Shown here piece by piece: positions 21,669 to 30,800 of a stretch of DNA of 64,000 nucleotides. The DNA is taken from positions 297,757 through 361,756 of the forward strand of contig NZ_JAUOZU010000008.1 in the NCBI RefSeq assembly GCF_030551875.1. The letters run 5' to 3'. The position numbers and the translations under genes are program-made. A model generated the notes under the pieces. That model had not been told where the DNA came from, did not search any database, and worked only from the letters and a program-made list of their open reading frames with translations. The stretch's first letter is position 1; each line of letters opens with the position of its first letter. Origin of the DNA: Fluviirhizobium alvei (GTDB lineage: Bacteria > Pseudomonadota > Alphaproteobacteria > Rhizobiales > Rhizobiaceae).

Positions 21669-22437
21669 GTGGGGACCCCTTGAGAGTGTAGAACTTACAA
21701 ATTACGCCGAATCTCTTTTCTCATGCGCGACTGATTCACGCAACCCGTGAATTCTTGTAGCTTTGCTATGAAGATTAATTAACTCTTGACACGACTCATA
21801 TGGGCTAGAGATCGATTCTATCCTTGGTTAAAAAATTATATAATTATTAAAAACATCAAATATACGAAGGCAAATTTAGTCATATTTGTTTTTTATTTCC
21901 TCTCAGAGAATCAATATTTATACTCCTTTCGAATGTATCGAAATAAATCATTTGTATTCGCTGTCCGAAATTGAGATTCCGCTTCAGTTCGACGTGAAAA
22001 AAATTCTTTTTCGCTCGATATAAACTTAGTCGTACGAGAAAACTCTGAGTAATAACAATTTAAAAATCTCCTTTTGTGTAAAAAAATGAAAAACGACAAC
22101 GTAATTATTGTAACGGCTCCATTTGAAGAGATCCTGCGGAATTAAGTATCCAGAATGGGAGGTTTATTCGGATGAATATTTGAAATTCGTACGAACCAAA
22201 AAAGTAACACCTGGGAATTTGTCCTGAATTCGTGCTGGTAAATCCGTTAAGTCATTCGGCTGCGATTGCCGTCAGTGACATGCAGCGCTGTCCCGTTACC
22301 ATTCGCCGCTACCGTTCTGGTTGTCTGCTTCAGATTCAGACAGAAATTGATTCGGGTGGCGAATTCGTCGCCGGTAACGGGTTTAAAACTACAGGCCAGT
22401 TACGCTATAAACGGCTAGCGCGTAAGGCAAGAATCAT
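21669..22437. other. A+T-rich intergenic region between the RTX gene and the exporter operon
   Basis: About 770 bases. The part from about 21,770 to 22,140 is visibly much richer in A+T than anything before it, with runs such as ATATAATTATTAAAAAC. It has short open frames on both strands that lack ribosome sites and look like chance. The rest (22,229-22,437) has normal composition but no recognisable gene. Promoters for both divergent transcripts must lie here; A+T-rich regions like this are typical targets of MucR/Ros or H-NS-like silencers. Confidence 0.6.
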
Positions 22438-24180
22438 ATGAACGCATTGTCCCCGACCCATATTCTGCTCCAGAATGTCCGCAGGTCCTTCCTGCGTGGC
22501 TTCGGCTTTGCGGCGATCGTGAGCTTCTTCCTGAATTTCAGCATTCTCATCAGCCCGATCTTCATGCTGCAGGTTTACCAGCGCGTGATACCGACCAAGA
22601 GCTACGATACGCTTTATGGACTGATCGTGATCGGCGTGGTTGGCATCATCATTTTCGGCCTACTCGATTTTACGCGCAACTGGGCTTATTCGGTGATGGC
22701 GCAGGGCCTGGCGCAACGGGTCAATATGCCGGCCTTGCAGGCCGGCGTTCTCAAGTCGATCGAGGGTGGGGCGACCGCAGGCGGCGGTGTAATGCGGGAC
22801 ATCACCGAGTTGCGCCGGTTCATTGGGGGGCACTCGATATCGACGCCGCTCGATGCGCTCTGGTCGATTGTCTTCATTGCAGCGCTGCTCCTCATCCATC
22901 CGGTCTATGCCATCGTTGCCGTCGGCTTCATCGTGTTCATGCTAGTGTTGAATTTCATCACAGACGTTCTGACCCGGCCTGCGATCAATGCGGCCAACGA
23001 GGCGCAGTTCAAGCATGCGCAGGAGGTTGCAGGCTCCCTTCGTTATGCCGAGGTGATCGAGGCCATGGGCATGTTGCCAGCGCTAGCCTCCCAGTGGCGG
23101 CGGTCCGAGGCCATCATGCTGTCCTATTCGGACGCAGCCGACATGCGTGCACGAATGATCCTTGCCCTGTCCAAAAGCGTCCAGAAGGGGCTGCAGATGG
23201 CGACCGTGGCAACGGGTGCCTTTCTGGTGCTGGCAGGGGAGATATCTTCGGGCGTCCTTTTCGCCGGCATGGTGCTGACCTCGCAGGCTGTTGCGCCCTA
23301 TTCGAATATGATCGAGAGCTGGCGCGAATGGGTGGATGCCGCCGCTGCATGGGGCCGGATCAGGGACCTGCTCGAAAGCCGGGACATGCGTCGCCAGACG
23401 ATGCCGGCGCCGGTTTCGGACGGCGATCTCGTGGTGGAAAATCTTGCCTATGTACCGGACGGGCGTGAAATTCCGGTTCTGCGCGGCATTTCCTTCACGC
23501 TGTCGCCGGGGGAAGTCCTCGGCATAGCAGGACCGTCCGGTGCGGGGAAATCCACTTTGGCCCGCTGCCTTACCGGTATCATCAAGCCCACGGTTGGGGG
23601 CGTCTATCTCGATGGTCATTCGACCTATCTTTGGGAGCGGGAATCCTTCGGCAAGGCGGTGGGTTATCTGCCGCAGGCGATTTCGCTGCTCGATGGAACC
23701 ATTCGCCAGTCGATTTCGCGGATGCAGGAAGGCGATCCGCGCGATGTGATCCGGGCTGCGCAGCAGGCCGGCATCCATGATCTGATCGGCCGTCTGCCGC
23801 ACGGATATGATACGCCGGTGCGGGATGGGCAACACTTCCTCTCTGGCGGCCAATTGCAACGGCTGGCGCTGGCGCGCGCTCTTTATGGCGAACCGAAGCT
23901 GCTTATTCTGGATGAGCCGAACTCCAACCTCGATACCGCTGGCGAACAAGCCCTGATTGCCGCTATCGAGATGGCACGGGCCCGGGGTGCTATCGTGATC
24001 ATGATTGCCCATCGCCCTTCCGTCATGGCCGTCGCCGACAAGCTTATGGTGATCGAAAATGGTGTCCTGAAGCAGTTCGGCCCGAAGACGGAGGTGATCT
24101 CGATGATCTCTCCGGATGCGCGCGCCAAGATCTCCGACGACAAGCGGCGACGGGCGCCACGCGGCAGGGGTGAGACTTGA
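22438..24180 (+). CDS. Type I secretion ABC transporter (PrtD/HlyB class)
   Basis: 580 residues; inner-membrane exporter of a type I secretion system. Six membrane spans fill roughly 20-300, without the N-terminal C39-like domain found in HlyB, so it is of the PrtD type. The nucleotide-binding domain has Walker A GPSGAGKST (365-373), signature LSGGQ (468-472) and Walker B LLILDEP (488-494). AAGG precedes the ATG by 10 bases. Its stop overlaps the next start (TGATG). It should move an unfolded substrate with a C-terminal signal from the cytoplasm to the outside. Confidence 0.93.
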   Translation: MNALSPTHILLQNVRRSFLRGFGFAAIVSFFLNFSILISPIFMLQVYQRVIPTKSYDTLYGLIVIGVVGIIIFGLLDFTRNWAYSVMAQGLAQRVNMPALQAGVLKSIEGGATAGGGVMRDITELRRFIGGHSISTPLDALWSIVFIAALLLIHPVYAIVAVGFIVFMLVLNFITDVLTRPAINAANEAQFKHAQEVAGSLRYAEVIEAMGMLPALASQWRRSEAIMLSYSDAADMRARMILALSKSVQKGLQMATVATGAFLVLAGEISSGVLFAGMVLTSQAVAPYSNMIESWREWVDAAAAWGRIRDLLESRDMRRQTMPAPVSDGDLVVENLAYVPDGREIPVLRGISFTLSPGEVLGIAGPSGAGKSTLARCLTGIIKPTVGGVYLDGHSTYLWERESFGKAVGYLPQAISLLDGTIRQSISRMQEGDPRDVIRAAQQAGIHDLIGRLPHGYDTPVRDGQHFLSGGQLQRLALARALYGEPKLLILDEPNSNLDTAGEQALIAAIEMARARGAIVIMIAHRPSVMAVADKLMVIENGVLKQFGPKTEVISMISPDARAKISDDKRRRAPRGRGET

Positions 24181-25556
24181 TGAAGGACACTGTCACGCTC
24201 TCGGCAGCCGAATATATCCGGCTCTCCAGCAATCAGGCCTGCACCCAACAATCTATGGAGCAAAAGGCGCCTGTGGCCAGCCTGCGCGGCCCCATGCTGC
24301 TCGGTGCTTTCACGCTTATTTTCGGTATTGGCGGCTTCTATGCCTGGGCATCGACCACGAAAGTTTCCTCAGCGTCGCTGGCGCATGGCCGGATTATCGT
24401 CGAGAGCAACACCAAGACGGTGACCCATCTTGATGGCGGTTCGCTGAAGACATTGCTGGTGAAGGAGGGCGAAAAGGTCACCGAAGGCCAGCCGATCGTC
24501 CTTCTCGATGCCACGCGCAATCAATCCAGCCTCGTCCAGTTGCGCGAACAGTTCTTTGCCACGAGCGTGAGGCTGTCACGCCTGATCGCCGAAAAGGACG
24601 AACGGCAGCAATATGATCCCGATGTGACGGTGCCGGAAGGCGTTGCTCCGGTGAATGCCGACAATGTGGTGGCGACCGAACGTCGCCTTTTCAATGAGCG
24701 AATGCGGCTCTACAGGGATCAGATAGCGGCTGATCGCGCCGGTATTTCCCAGCTCGACAGCCAGCGGATGGCACTGGAAGCACGCCAGCGCTCCTATACC
24801 GAGCAATCTGCCGTCATCCAGCGTGATCACGATGTCATTGCGCAGTTGCAGGCCAAGCAGTTGGCGACCAAGGCCGCTCTTAACGATCGCAAACTGCAGC
24901 TGATGGAAGTTCTGGCGCGGATTGCCGAGACCAATGCAGCGATCGCTGAGAATGCGCAGAAGAAGGCGCAGTTCGAACTGGCGCTGACCAACCGCAGCAA
25001 TGAGCATTTCCGCGAGATCTCCGAACAGACGCAGGCAGCGCAGCTTGAAATTGCACGTCTGCGCCAGCAGATTGTGTCTGCTGAAGATATCGTTGCCAAA
25101 GCCGTCATCCGCTCGCCGCAGACCGGTCTTGTTGCCAATATCCGCGTGCGGACGCCCGGTTCGGCGGTTATTTCCGGATCGCCGATCATGGACATCGTTC
25201 CCGATGACCAGCCGATGATCGTCGAGGGGCAGGCTCGGGCCATGGATATCGATACGATTCATGTCGGTGAGCGCGCCGAAATCCATCTCTCCGCCTTTGG
25301 CGCCGATGAATATGCGCCGCTTTACGGCAACATCACCTTTATCGCACCCGACAGCGTCGTTTCCGAGCGGACCGGGGAATCCTATTTTACCTTCCGGGCG
25401 ACAATCGATGAGAAGGAGATGGCCAAGCAGCCCAATCTCTTCCTCTATCCGGGCATGTCGGCCGAGGTCTATCTGGTCAGCGGCAACCGGACAGCGCTCG
25501 ACTATCTCGCCGAACCGTTGCGGCGCAGCTTCAACCGCGCGTTCCGTGAGCAATGA
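24180..25556 (+). CDS. Type I secretion periplasmic adaptor (HlyD family)
   Basis: 458 residues. One membrane span at about 39-56 follows a short cytoplasmic tail; then a lipoyl half-motif, a long coiled-coil hairpin (about 110-290) and a second lipoyl/beta-barrel part ending in the HlyD C-terminal domain. It links the ABC protein to an outer membrane TolC-type channel, which is not encoded here. ATG 24180 shares its A with the preceding stop; a TTG just ahead is not needed. The stop is in turn overlapped by the GT2 gene (ATGA). Confidence 0.92.
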   Translation: MKDTVTLSAAEYIRLSSNQACTQQSMEQKAPVASLRGPMLLGAFTLIFGIGGFYAWASTTKVSSASLAHGRIIVESNTKTVTHLDGGSLKTLLVKEGEKVTEGQPIVLLDATRNQSSLVQLREQFFATSVRLSRLIAEKDERQQYDPDVTVPEGVAPVNADNVVATERRLFNERMRLYRDQIAADRAGISQLDSQRMALEARQRSYTEQSAVIQRDHDVIAQLQAKQLATKAALNDRKLQLMEVLARIAETNAAIAENAQKKAQFELALTNRSNEHFREISEQTQAAQLEIARLRQQIVSAEDIVAKAVIRSPQTGLVANIRVRTPGSAVISGSPIMDIVPDDQPMIVEGQARAMDIDTIHVGERAEIHLSAFGADEYAPLYGNITFIAPDSVVSERTGESYFTFRATIDEKEMAKQPNLFLYPGMSAEVYLVSGNRTALDYLAEPLRRSFNRAFREQ

Positions 25557-27664
25557 CGCGACCGATGAAACGCGGTGCTCGCCCTCTGTTTCTTTGCCGA
25601 CTGGCGCAAGATTGCCTGCTGGGTCTTGATGGCGCTCCTGCTGATAAAGGTGTGATCGCAGAGATCGATCAGGCATCGCGCCGGGCACTCGCCTTCGATT
25701 GGTCCGGCAGCAAGCTTCATCTCTGGCTTATGAATGATGTCGGTGATCCGGCGGCTCTTGTGGGGGCAGATCGGGGTTTTACCGCGCTGGCGCAGTTCTT
25801 TGCCGCTCGCAATTTTTCGCCTGAAGAACAGGCTTCGTTTCTCAAATCATTGTTCGGAACCTTCCTGCCGATGCTCGGGCGCCAGCGCCTGACAACGCTT
25901 GAGCCTCTGTTGCGCGACCTGCTTATAGGCGGAAACCTGCCACGTGGCTCCGGTCGACTTGTCTCGGTGGCAGGTCAGGCCACCGCGGTTCTGGTCGTCT
26001 CCGAGCGGATGCCGATCGAGGACGGAGATCTCCTGGTTCTGGGAACCGAGGCGGGTCTTGATGTAGCGTCCGTCGCCGAAACGGTACGCCCGATCGATCC
26101 CGGTCTTGCCGGTGTCAAACTCGTGGCGCTCATGCTTCAGGGGCAGCCGCGAACCGGCGTGGGCCTGGCTCTCACCGGCGCAGGGCTAGCAGCCATGGCG
26201 ATCACCGTGGATCATCACGCCGATCCCGCCGCCTTTCATGCCGCGACTTTTCGCGACGAGCCCGATCTTTTCTCGCTCTTCTACCGCCATTCAAACGAAG
26301 CGCGTTCGGCGCTGGATGTTCTTTCGCGCGGAGAGACGGGTGAAAGTGGCCTGCGTCTTCGAGGAAGCGATATCCATTTCTGGATCGAAACAGCGGTGTC
26401 GCTCGAAAATGGCACCTTCATCAAAGGCTGGTTTCGCGATCCCGACCACCGGATCGAGACGGTTCGGGTGATCCATCATACGCTGGTGGAGACCGATCTT
26501 TCTGCCTGCTGGATCACGCATCCGGGCCGGGTGGAGTTTCGCAATTCCTTGGCCACGGCGACGCATTTCACGGCCTTTCTGCCGCGCAAGACGGATGGTC
26601 TCACGCCCTTGACCGCCGCCGTGGACCTCATGCTCGTCAATGGCGAACGACACCGGTTCCGTCTGCCCCAGTCCCGCGAGGACCGATTGGGGCAACGGCA
26701 AGCGATCCTCAATGCGCTCTCGCAAAGCACATTCGACGATGCCTTGCGCGATCGTTGCTATCGACCGGCGCTCTCTGATCTTCAGAGCAGGATCAACAGC
26801 CTGCAATCGATCGCCGCGACAAAGCGGTTCGGTCGCGAGGGCAATCGCAAGGTTTCGATCATCATTCCTCTTTATGGCACGACGGCTTTCATGCGCGCCC
26901 AGCTGATGGCCTTTGCCATCGATCCGATGGTCGCAGCCGATTGCGAGATCGTCTATGTGGTCGATGATCCGCTTATCCAGTCCGAGGTCGACTATATTCT
27001 TGGCGGGCTGGATTATCTCCATGCGCTCGACATCCTGATGGTGACGCTCGCCCGCAATGGCGGCTATGCGCTCGCCAATAACTTCGGCGTCGAGGCGGCT
27101 TCGGGCGATCGGCTGGTGCTGATGAATTCCGATGTGGTGCCGGAGGCGCCGGGCTGGCTCGAACCAGCGCTTTCGCGTCTGGACCAACTTCCATATGCTT
27201 CCGTCATCGGCGCCCGGTTGCTCTATGCCGATCATTCGCTTCAGCATGCCGGCATGTTCTTCTTCAAGCTCGCGCAGGGCTACTGGCAGAACATGCATTA
27301 CTGGAAAGGCTATGGTCGCGATTTTCCAGAGGCATTGACAGAGCGCGAGGTGCCGGCAGTGACCGGCGCCCTGATGATCCTCGATCGTGCCGCCTATCGC
27401 GATGTTGGCGGCTTCACCGCCGATTATGTGGTGGGAGACTACGAGGACAGCGATCTTTGCCTCAAATTGCGCGAACGCGGGGGTGTTTGCATCTACCTGC
27501 CTTCGGTTACCCTGTTTCATTTCGAGCGCCAGTCCATGGCGAGCAACCAGGCCCAGAGTGACAATGGATCCACCGTCTTCAACCGGGCGCTCCACAGTGC
27601 CCGTTGGTCGGAGAGGATCGTCGAACTCATGCGCCAATTCGGAGAAGTCATCGATGTCGCTTGA
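25553..27664 (+). CDS. Large GT2-family glycosyltransferase with long N-terminal region
   Basis: 703 residues. The C-terminal part (from about 433) is a GT-A/GT2 domain: KVSIIIPLYG start, LMNSDVVPE near 523-531 as the DxD-like metal site, and late EDSDLCLKLRERG and VTGALMILDR acceptor-side motifs. The first 430 residues have no membrane spans and no family I can name; one portion (about 270-330) has a GWFRDPD-type beta segment also seen in proteins tied to surface polysaccharide. ATG 25553 overlaps the HlyD stop by 4 bases, so a glycan enzyme is coupled to the secretion genes. Confidence 0.85.
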   Translation: MTRPMKRGARPLFLCRLAQDCLLGLDGAPADKGVIAEIDQASRRALAFDWSGSKLHLWLMNDVGDPAALVGADRGFTALAQFFAARNFSPEEQASFLKSLFGTFLPMLGRQRLTTLEPLLRDLLIGGNLPRGSGRLVSVAGQATAVLVVSERMPIEDGDLLVLGTEAGLDVASVAETVRPIDPGLAGVKLVALMLQGQPRTGVGLALTGAGLAAMAITVDHHADPAAFHAATFRDEPDLFSLFYRHSNEARSALDVLSRGETGESGLRLRGSDIHFWIETAVSLENGTFIKGWFRDPDHRIETVRVIHHTLVETDLSACWITHPGRVEFRNSLATATHFTAFLPRKTDGLTPLTAAVDLMLVNGERHRFRLPQSREDRLGQRQAILNALSQSTFDDALRDRCYRPALSDLQSRINSLQSIAATKRFGREGNRKVSIIIPLYGTTAFMRAQLMAFAIDPMVAADCEIVYVVDDPLIQSEVDYILGGLDYLHALDILMVTLARNGGYALANNFGVEAASGDRLVLMNSDVVPEAPGWLEPALSRLDQLPYASVIGARLLYADHSLQHAGMFFFKLAQGYWQNMHYWKGYGRDFPEALTEREVPAVTGALMILDRAAYRDVGGFTADYVVGDYEDSDLCLKLRERGGVCIYLPSVTLFHFERQSMASNQAQSDNGSTVFNRALHSARWSERIVELMRQFGEVIDVA

Positions 27665-28418
27665 CCGTCTCAAACAGGCCGAAAGCGATCTGCGCGCAGG
27701 TCTGGCGCCTTCGCCACCGCCCGAAGAAGCCTTTGTGGGCGGCGGGGACTATCTCCAGATTTCACAGGAATTCCTGCGTTACTTCGTCGAAATTGCCGGT
27801 CTCGAACCGTCGCATAACGTGCTCGATGTCGGCTGTGGCATCGGTCGCATGGCCGCGGGTCTCAGCCGCTATCTCGATCCCGAGCAGGGACGCTATATCG
27901 GCTTCGATCCCGTGCGGCCGGGCATCGACTGGTGCGTCAAAGCCTATGCCGACAAGCCGAATTTTTCCTTCCATTGGGTCGATCTCTATAACGAACTCTA
28001 CCGGCCGGAAGGCAGTGTGCTCGCCACCCGTTTCCGCTTTCCGGCGGACGATGCGTTCGCCGATCTTGCCGTCCTTACTTCGGTCTTCACCCATCTCTAT
28101 GAACCGGAAATCGCCGCCTATCTGCGGGAATTGAAGCGCGTGGTGAAGCCCACGGGACGCATCTTCGCCACCGCCTATCTTTTCGACGGCGACGCTCCGG
28201 CTGAAAATGCCTGGCCGCATCTTGCCTTCAATATCAGCGATCCCAACTATCCGCACCGTTGGCATGTCGACGGGTTTCCGCCGCTTGCCGCCGTCTGTTT
28301 CAAGGAAAGCTATTTTGCGGCGCTGGTCGAGGATTGTACCGGCCGCAAGGCCGATATCCGTCCCGGCCGCTGGCGGGGCGGGCCCGGCCCATGGTTCCAG
28401 GATCTGGTGCTGATATGA
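27654..28418 (+). CDS. SAM-dependent methyltransferase (class I)
   Basis: 254 residues. Motif I is VLDVGCGIGRM at 56-66, which binds S-adenosylmethionine, followed by YIGFDPVRPGI (motif II) and a later LKRVVKPTGRIFATAYLF segment. Its place between two glycosyltransferases suggests methylation of a sugar or glycan end. The gene overlaps the GT2 gene by 11 bases. A longer in-frame reading from 27387 is rejected, since it lies inside GT2. Confidence 0.88.
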   Translation: MSLDRLKQAESDLRAGLAPSPPPEEAFVGGGDYLQISQEFLRYFVEIAGLEPSHNVLDVGCGIGRMAAGLSRYLDPEQGRYIGFDPVRPGIDWCVKAYADKPNFSFHWVDLYNELYRPEGSVLATRFRFPADDAFADLAVLTSVFTHLYEPEIAAYLRELKRVVKPTGRIFATAYLFDGDAPAENAWPHLAFNISDPNYPHRWHVDGFPPLAAVCFKESYFAALVEDCTGRKADIRPGRWRGGPGPWFQDLVLI

Positions 28419-29698
28419 TTGGCGGGCCGATAGCGGAGACGGGAGGGGCGGCGCGCGACGGCAAGCGCATTCTGCAGCTTGCCCACAACCATCCCCGCTA
28501 TCATCCCGGCGGGACCGAACTGACAGCCCTGGCATTGCACAGGCAGGCGCTGGCGCTTGGGCATGACAGCTGGTTTTTGGGCACGCTCGACGACAGCCAG
28601 ACGAAGGCGAATGCGGGAACCCAGATGCTGGCGCTTTCGGACGACCAGCGCGAGGCTGCCCTGTTTGCCAGCGGCTTTCGTCGCTTCGAACTGGCACAGG
28701 ACGATTATTACGGCATTCTCAGGGAATTCCGGAATTATCTCGCCTGGCTGAAACCCGATGTCGTCCATGTCCATCATGTGCTCGGCCTCGGCCTCGAAGG
28801 GCTGTTTGCGTTGCGCAAGATGTTGCCGACTGCGCGGATTGTCATGACGCTGCATGATTTCTACCTGATCTGCGCCAACCACGGCCAGCTCTTCAAACAT
28901 GAGAGCCGTACGCGTTGTCCCGGTCCGACGCTCGATCAGTGTCTCAAATGCTTTCCCGAGCGCAGCCCGAATGATTTTGCCCAACGGGCCCTGACAATCC
29001 GGAACGCGCTTTCACGCGTCGACCGGTTGGTATCGCCATCGGAATTTCTCAAGCAGAAGTTCGAGCAGGCCATGCCGGGACTGGGCTGCATCGAGGTGGT
29101 GGAGAACGGCTATATCGGCCAGCCGGTGGAGGCCGGTCATCAGGCCGCGTTCCGCGACGAGGATACGGTCGTGTTCGGCTATTTCGGCAATATCTCGGCA
29201 GTGAAGGGGCTGCCGGATCTGCTCGATGCCGCAGATCTGCTCAAGGCGCGCGGGATCAACAATTTTCGCATTCATGTGCATGGCGCCCAGCTTTATGAGG
29301 ATGCGCCGCTTTACGAGCGCATGCAGGCATCGCGCCAGACGCTTGGTGACCGGATCCGTTTTCTCGGCCAGTATCAGGCCCACGAGATGGCGGGCCTGAT
29401 CGCTCGCACCGATTGCCTGGTCTTTCCGTCGATCTGGTGGGAAAATGCCCCGCTCGTCGTCTATGAGGCGCTCTACAATCGGCGCCAGGTTCTCGCCTAT
29501 CCGCATGGCGGTGCCCCGGAAATCCTTGCCCGCTACGGCACTGGCATTTTGGCCGACAGTTCCGATCCCGCTTCGCTGGCGGACGCTATGGCAAAGGTGA
29601 TTTCGGATCGGAGCCTGCTCGAACTCCGCCCCTCTCGCCCGATACCGGATGTGGCCGATCTTTTCGAAGCCTATGGCCGCTTCTATTTCGGACCGTGA
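28415..29698 (+). CDS. GT4-family glycosyltransferase
   Basis: 427 residues, GT-B fold. The N-terminal RYHPGGTELTALAL (28-41) is the glycine-rich acceptor-side loop; the donor-side part has GYFGNISAVKGL, then PSIWWENAPLVVYEAL with the conserved ENAPLV-E and a GGAPEIL loop. A cysteine-rich patch (CPGPTLDQCLKCF) near 170-180 occurs in related transferases. ATG 28415 overlaps the methyltransferase stop by 4 bases. The sugar donor is not predictable. Confidence 0.9.
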   Translation: MIGGPIAETGGAARDGKRILQLAHNHPRYHPGGTELTALALHRQALALGHDSWFLGTLDDSQTKANAGTQMLALSDDQREAALFASGFRRFELAQDDYYGILREFRNYLAWLKPDVVHVHHVLGLGLEGLFALRKMLPTARIVMTLHDFYLICANHGQLFKHESRTRCPGPTLDQCLKCFPERSPNDFAQRALTIRNALSRVDRLVSPSEFLKQKFEQAMPGLGCIEVVENGYIGQPVEAGHQAAFRDEDTVVFGYFGNISAVKGLPDLLDAADLLKARGINNFRIHVHGAQLYEDAPLYERMQASRQTLGDRIRFLGQYQAHEMAGLIARTDCLVFPSIWWENAPLVVYEALYNRRQVLAYPHGGAPEILARYGTGILADSSDPASLADAMAKVISDRSLLELRPSRPIPDVADLFEAYGRFYFGP

Positions 29699-29714
29699 CG
29701 TTTCGCGAGCGCCG

Positions 29715-30728
29715 ATGATAGAGCTGCTTCAGATCACAGAAATCATGCGCCGCGTTCGCGGTGCGCTGGGGGATGAGGCATTCGCCGAACGATACCCAAA
29801 TCTTTTGGCCCTGTTCAATGGGCAGGAACGCCCCTCCGCCGAAGATGTTTTTCTGACTTTGCGGAGCGAACTCTCCAGTGAGCCCGATCTGGCTGACGCC
29901 TTTCTGATGCTGGGCGCGCGGCGGGACCTGCAGCAATCGGTTCAGACGCACGACTTTGCCTATCTCGACGCGAGTTCCGCGGAGGGTATCGCCATTCGGG
30001 CGGCCGTCGGCGAACGGATGAACCTGCCATTCCGGCTTGCCAATTACCTCTGCCACCTGTCACGCCGGCACCGCCTGCTCTATGTCGCGACGCCGAAAGT
30101 GGGCTGCACCGCCATCAAGCATATGCTGCAGCAGGCCGAACTGGGCGGACGGCTCACTTATCGTCGTTACGGCGACGAACACAATCCTGTCCTGTCGCCG
30201 CTGCTGGCGCCGCTGGATGATCCGGACCTCTTTGATGCGGTCATGAATGGTCAACCGGGCAGTGGCGAGGGCTGGTTCCGGTTCACCTTCGTGCGCAATC
30301 CGTTCGTCCGGGTTCTGTCCTGCTATCTCGACAAGATCGTCAACTCCATTCCCGAACGCATGCGTCTGTTGCCGATTCTCGGACTGGACCCGAAAGCGGG
30401 TGTGCCCGATTTCAGGACCTTCCTCGAAGCGATTGCCGTAACGCCCGTTCCCGACCATGATGTGCATTGGGCGCCGCAGGCCTGGCTGCTCCAGCCTGAC
30501 CATGTCCCCTACGATTTCATCGGTCGGATGGAGCGTTTCGATGCCGATCTCGAGTATGTCTGCGACCGGCTTGGTATCGACCGGACGCCGAGCCCGCCGG
30601 CCCATTCGACCTGCGCGGCCGAACAGATCGCCAGCCACTACGGTCCGGAGGAAGCAGCGCTCGTCCGTTCCATCTATGGCGAGGATTTCAAGCGTTTCGG
30701 CTATGATGTTTGGCAAGTTCTAAAATAG
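29715..30728 (+). CDS. Sulfotransferase family 2-like protein
   Basis: 337 residues. TPKVGCTAIK at 126-135 matches the 5'-phosphosulfate-binding loop and FVRNPFVRVLSCY at 192-204 the 3'-phosphate-binding segment of PAPS-dependent carbohydrate sulfotransferases (Sulfotransfer_2). The first 110 residues are a helical extension of unknown role. It probably sulfates the glycan made by the upstream enzymes. The start is uncertain: ATG 29715 is 16 bases after the GT4 stop, but an in-frame ATG at 29673 inside GT4 is possible. It is the last gene of the six-gene operon. Confidence 0.83.
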   Translation: MIELLQITEIMRRVRGALGDEAFAERYPNLLALFNGQERPSAEDVFLTLRSELSSEPDLADAFLMLGARRDLQQSVQTHDFAYLDASSAEGIAIRAAVGERMNLPFRLANYLCHLSRRHRLLYVATPKVGCTAIKHMLQQAELGGRLTYRRYGDEHNPVLSPLLAPLDDPDLFDAVMNGQPGSGEGWFRFTFVRNPFVRVLSCYLDKIVNSIPERMRLLPILGLDPKAGVPDFRTFLEAIAVTPVPDHDVHWAPQAWLLQPDHVPYDFIGRMERFDADLEYVCDRLGIDRTPSPPAHSTCAAEQIASHYGPEEAALVRSIYGEDFKRFGYDVWQVLK

Positions 30729-30800
30729 TTCCAGTTCTAGACGAGCCTGTTTATGATTTGATAAATAATATCAGGTATTAAATAAATGTATTCATGTATA

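Noticed and set aside
21786..22099. Two short open frames in the A+T-rich gap (plus 21786-21974, minus 21911-22099)
   Set aside because: No ribosome sites, biased only by base composition, and they overlap each other on opposite strands.
22232..22441. 69-codon open frame just before the exporter gene
   Set aside because: No recognisable features, no clear ribosome site, and it overlaps the exporter start; more likely leader DNA.
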